NCBI GenBank assembly: GCA_002336035.1
Contig: DDED01000031.1
Location: 1 to 7,964, forward strand
Reading direction: 5' to 3'
DNA from: Cellvibrionales bacterium UBA1963
GTDB taxonomy: Bacteria > Pseudomonadota > Gammaproteobacteria > Pseudomonadales > UBA7434
Length of the DNA: 7,964 bases
Position numbers and translations under genes: made by a program. Under the pieces are notes generated by a model. It searched no databases and was not told the DNA's origin. It saw nothing but the letters and a program-made list of their open reading frames with translations. Numbering within the stretch: the stretch's first letter is position 1; every line of letters starts with the position of its first letter. Positions 6,150-7,964 of this stretch are shown in pieces.

Positions 6150-6195
6150 ACTCTCAAAGCTAACGGCCATTATGAGTGTCGCTCGCTTTGAGAGT
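6150..6195. terminator. Inverted repeat between convergent glpK and lipoprotein gene, probable shared 3'-end hairpin
   Basis: ACTCTCAAAGC (6150-6160) and GCTTTGAGAGT (6185-6195) are perfect 11-bp complements with a 24-base loop. The repeat starts two bases after the glpK stop and ends seven bases before the stop of the opposing gene, the position of a bidirectional terminator. Neither strand has the T-run of an intrinsic terminator, so it may instead block RNase decay or mark factor-dependent termination. Confidence 0.5.
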
Positions 6196-6202
6196 CGGCG
6201 AG

Positions 6203-6580
6203 CTAATCGTTATCTTGACAGATGAATTTTGATACGGTCATTTGTAAGAAATTGGTTTTGTTGCCCATAAATACTGCTTTTTTACCGTATTGTTGGCAAT
6301 GATTAGTTGCCAATTTTTTTACGCTTTTTGGCAGTTCGCTGCATTGATTCAATTCAGAGCTAAACGATCGATTTGGATTGCAGGTTGCGTCATAGCCCAT
6401 TGACATTTGTGCATAACGAATACTCAAGCCTTTGGTGTCTGACTTGATGATTTTAGGTGGCGTTAAGGTCTTTATTTTATCTGATGAGACCGTGCTAACA
6501 TCTCTGGGTGTTTCTTGAGATGCGCAGCCGGCTAAACACGTGATAAGAAGACCGCTGATGAAAAGTTTATTGTTAGTCAT
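6203..6580 (-). CDS. Small putative outer-membrane lipoprotein of unknown function
   Basis: The 125-residue product has a Lys-containing n-region, a hydrophobic segment (about 6-17) and the lipobox LAGC at 16-19, so cleavage before C19 and lipidation are expected. Residue +2 is Ala, not Asp, which favours Lol-dependent sorting to the outer membrane. The mature part is about 107 residues: a polar Ser/Thr/Lys/Pro-rich linker (20-50) and a small C-terminal domain with four cysteines (C67, C80, C95, C121), which could form two disulfides in the periplasm. The segment HCQQYGKKAVFM followed by FICQD near the end resembles the closing pattern of several small uncharacterised lipoproteins, but I recognise no named family. 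A modest Shine-Dalgarno (AAAGG, ten bases upstream) precedes the ATG. It is convergent with glpK and 99 bp downstream of argF. TTGAGC at 6636-6641 is a possible -35, with a poor -10. Confidence 0.8.
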   Translation of the reverse strand: MTNNKLFISGLLITCLAGCASQETPRDVSTVSSDKIKTLTPPKIIKSDTKGLSIRYAQMSMGYDATCNPNRSFSSELNQCSELPKSVKKLATNHCQQYGKKAVFMGNKTNFLQMTVSKFICQDND

Positions 6581-6679
6581 TATGATATTGCCTTTACAGT
6601 TAAATTAATTTCTTATTGCATGGGGTCGTTGGATCGCTCAATTGTACCGTTCGTATTCGTCAATAGTCTCAAGTGTGAA

Positions 6680-7573
6680 TTAACTTAGTAAGAATTCCAT
6701 CAACGCTTTCTGTGCATGTAATCGATTTTCTGCTTCATCCCATACCACACTGTATTTAGGGTCTTCGAGCAGTTCGTGACTGACTTCTTCGCCGCGGTGC
6801 GCGGGAAGACAGTGCATAAATAAGGCGTCCTTTGCTGCGTTAGCCATTAAGTGATGATTAACCTGGTAGGGCGCAAATTGCGACAATCTTTCGCTCTGCT
6901 GATCTTCTTGACCCATGGATGCCCAGACATCGGTGACCACTAGGTGAGCTTCACTCACCGCTGCTTCAGCAGAGCTCATCACACGGACTCGTTCGCTGTT
7001 CGAAGCAAGCATATCGGCACAAGGCTCAAAACCTTCAGGGCAAGCGATAGACAAGGTAAAATCGAATTGTTTAGCGGCGTTTATGTAAGACTGACACATG
7101 TTGTTACCATCGCCAATCCAGGCCACTTTTTTTCCTTGAATGCTGCCGCGGTGTTCTTCAAAGGTCTGCATATCGGCAAGCAGTTGGCAGGGGTGAAGTG
7201 AGTCGGTTAACGCATTAATAACTGGCACTGACGAGTAATCAGCAAAGGTCTCTATTGTTTCATGGGCAAAGGTACGAAGCATGATGATGTCCGTCATCGA
7301 TGAAATAACTCGGGCACTGTCTTCAATCGGTTCGCCTCGACCTAATTGAGTATCACGCGGTGATAAGAAGATGGCGCTGCCGCCCATTTGTGCCATGCCA
7401 GCTTCAAATGAGATGCGTGTTCGCGTCGATGACTTCTCAAAAATCATCGAAAGAACTTTGCCACTAAATTGCTGGTTAAGGGGTGTTTTTTTTAGTGCAA
7501 TAGCGCGCTGTATCACGGCCTGTAATTCCGCAGGGCTTAAATCTAATAATGATAAAAAATGTCTAGTAGCCAT
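6680..7573 (-). CDS. argF: Ornithine carbamoyltransferase (anabolic)
   Basis: Transfers the carbamoyl group from carbamoyl phosphate to ornithine to give citrulline, the sixth step of arginine biosynthesis; cytoplasmic, typically a homotrimer. At 297 residues it is within the normal family range. The carbamoyl-phosphate motif STRTR is at 49-53, followed by HPCQ at 127-130. The ornithine-side motif is VTDVWASMGQE (213-223), containing the D-x-W-x-SMG signature that separates it from aspartate carbamoyltransferases. HCLPAHRG (254-261) carries the catalytic cysteine region. The start ATG lies 40 bp after the argD stop; its Shine-Dalgarno is weak (AGG, 12 bases upstream), suggesting translation may depend partly on argD. 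No ArgR box was identified in the short gap; control would act upstream of argD, outside the window. No clear terminator follows it. Confidence 0.97.
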   Translation of the reverse strand: MATRHFLSLLDLSPAELQAVIQRAIALKKTPLNQQFSGKVLSMIFEKSSTRTRISFEAGMAQMGGSAIFLSPRDTQLGRGEPIEDSARVISSMTDIIMLRTFAHETIETFADYSSVPVINALTDSLHPCQLLADMQTFEEHRGSIQGKKVAWIGDGNNMCQSYINAAKQFDFTLSIACPEGFEPCADMLASNSERVRVMSSAEAAVSEAHLVVTDVWASMGQEDQQSERLSQFAPYQVNHHLMANAAKDALFMHCLPAHRGEEVSHELLEDPKYSVVWDEAENRLHAQKALMEFLLS

Positions 7574-7613
7574 AATAATTAATCGCCTAAATAGAAGGCC
7601 AAAATAAAATTCC

Positions 7614-7964
7614 TTATGCGTTTTTGATAAATTGAATAATCAGGTCGCTAACCGTATCAACGATTAAATCTGCCTCGGCATCGTTCATAATGAGCGGCGG
7701 CAAGAGGCGAATCGTATTGCTATTGGTCACATTAATAAGCAGACCTTTTGCCAACGCGTCAGTGACCAAAACCGTACAGTTACGATCAAGTTCAATACCA
7801 ATCATGAGTCCACAACCACGAATATCTTTCACGGCTGAGTGGCTTTTGAGTTGAAAGGCAAGACTATCGAGCATGGATTGACCTAAGTCGGCAGCACGTT
7901 GAGCCAGTTGTTGTCCTTCAATAATATCCACAACCGCTAAAGCGACCACTGACGCTAACGGATT
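7614..7964 (-). CDS. argD: Acetylornithine/succinyldiaminopimelate aminotransferase, C-terminal part, 5' end outside window
   Basis: This is the last 116 codons of a class III PLP-dependent aminotransferase. The visible protein enters at NPLAS, which corresponds to the GGNPLA segment shortly after the PLP lysine in E. coli ArgD. It continues through DIRGCGLMIGIEL, GLLINVTNSNTIRLLPPLI and a C-terminal helix ending FIKNA. These match the ArgD C-terminal domain in order and length. ArgD converts N-acetylglutamate semialdehyde to N-acetylornithine, using glutamate. The catalytic lysine and cofactor pocket are outside the window, so assignment to argD over related ornithine/GABA aminotransferases rests on these motifs and on the adjacent argF, 40 bp downstream on the same strand. 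The two probably form an operon. Confidence 0.88.
   Translation of the reverse strand, partial: NPLASVVALAVVDIIEGQQLAQRAADLGQSMLDSLAFQLKSHSAVKDIRGCGLMIGIELDRNCTVLVTDALAKGLLINVTNSNTIRLLPPLIMNDAEADLIVDTVSDLIIQFIKNA

Overview
The window looks like ordinary chromosomal DNA of a free-living gammaproteobacterium, probably near the Pseudomonas/Oceanospirillales/Cellvibrionales part of the class. The main reason is the ribonucleotide reductase. The large subunit is the long form with two N-terminal ATP-cone-type domains and a C-terminal Cys-x6-Cys-x2-Cys tail. The small subunit carries a low-complexity N-terminal extension. I know this arrangement from Pseudomonas-type class Ia enzymes rather than the shorter E. 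coli type. Genus cannot be assigned from the sequence alone.

Layout. Positions 1-3775 (minus strand) hold nrdA followed by nrdB, which runs off the left edge. The two are separated by 102 bp containing a perfect 12-bp stem hairpin. Positions 3776-4636 are an unusually long, AT-rich divergent intergenic region. On the nrd side it contains an exact DnaA box with a degenerate copy one helical turn away, an NrdR-box-like dyad, and an FNR/Anr-like palindrome abutting a TTGACT -35-like hexamer. On the glpK side it contains two further inverted repeats. Positions 4637-6148 (plus strand) encode glycerol kinase, started by TTG behind a strong Shine-Dalgarno. A perfect 11-bp inverted repeat sits between glpK and a convergent small lipoprotein gene (6203-6580, minus). 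Upstream of that, also on the minus strand, are argF (6680-7573) and the C-terminal part of argD (7614 to the right edge), a short-gap pair.

How the genes work together. NrdA and NrdB form the aerobic, tyrosyl-radical class Ia reductase that makes dNDPs. The DnaA and NrdR-like sites would tie its expression to replication initiation and dNTP/ATP status. GlpK feeds glycerol into glycerol-3-phosphate; it stands alone here, without glpF, glpD or glpR. ArgD and ArgF are the N-acetylornithine aminotransferase and the ornithine-to-citrulline steps of arginine synthesis. The lipoprotein is an uncharacterised outer-membrane candidate.

I found no tRNA, rRNA, CRISPR array, insertion sequence, phage gene or defence system, and I do not see a previously undescribed system. 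The points worth a second look are regulatory: the nrdA upstream region, the nrdA-nrdB intercistronic hairpin, and the inverted repeats upstream of glpK.
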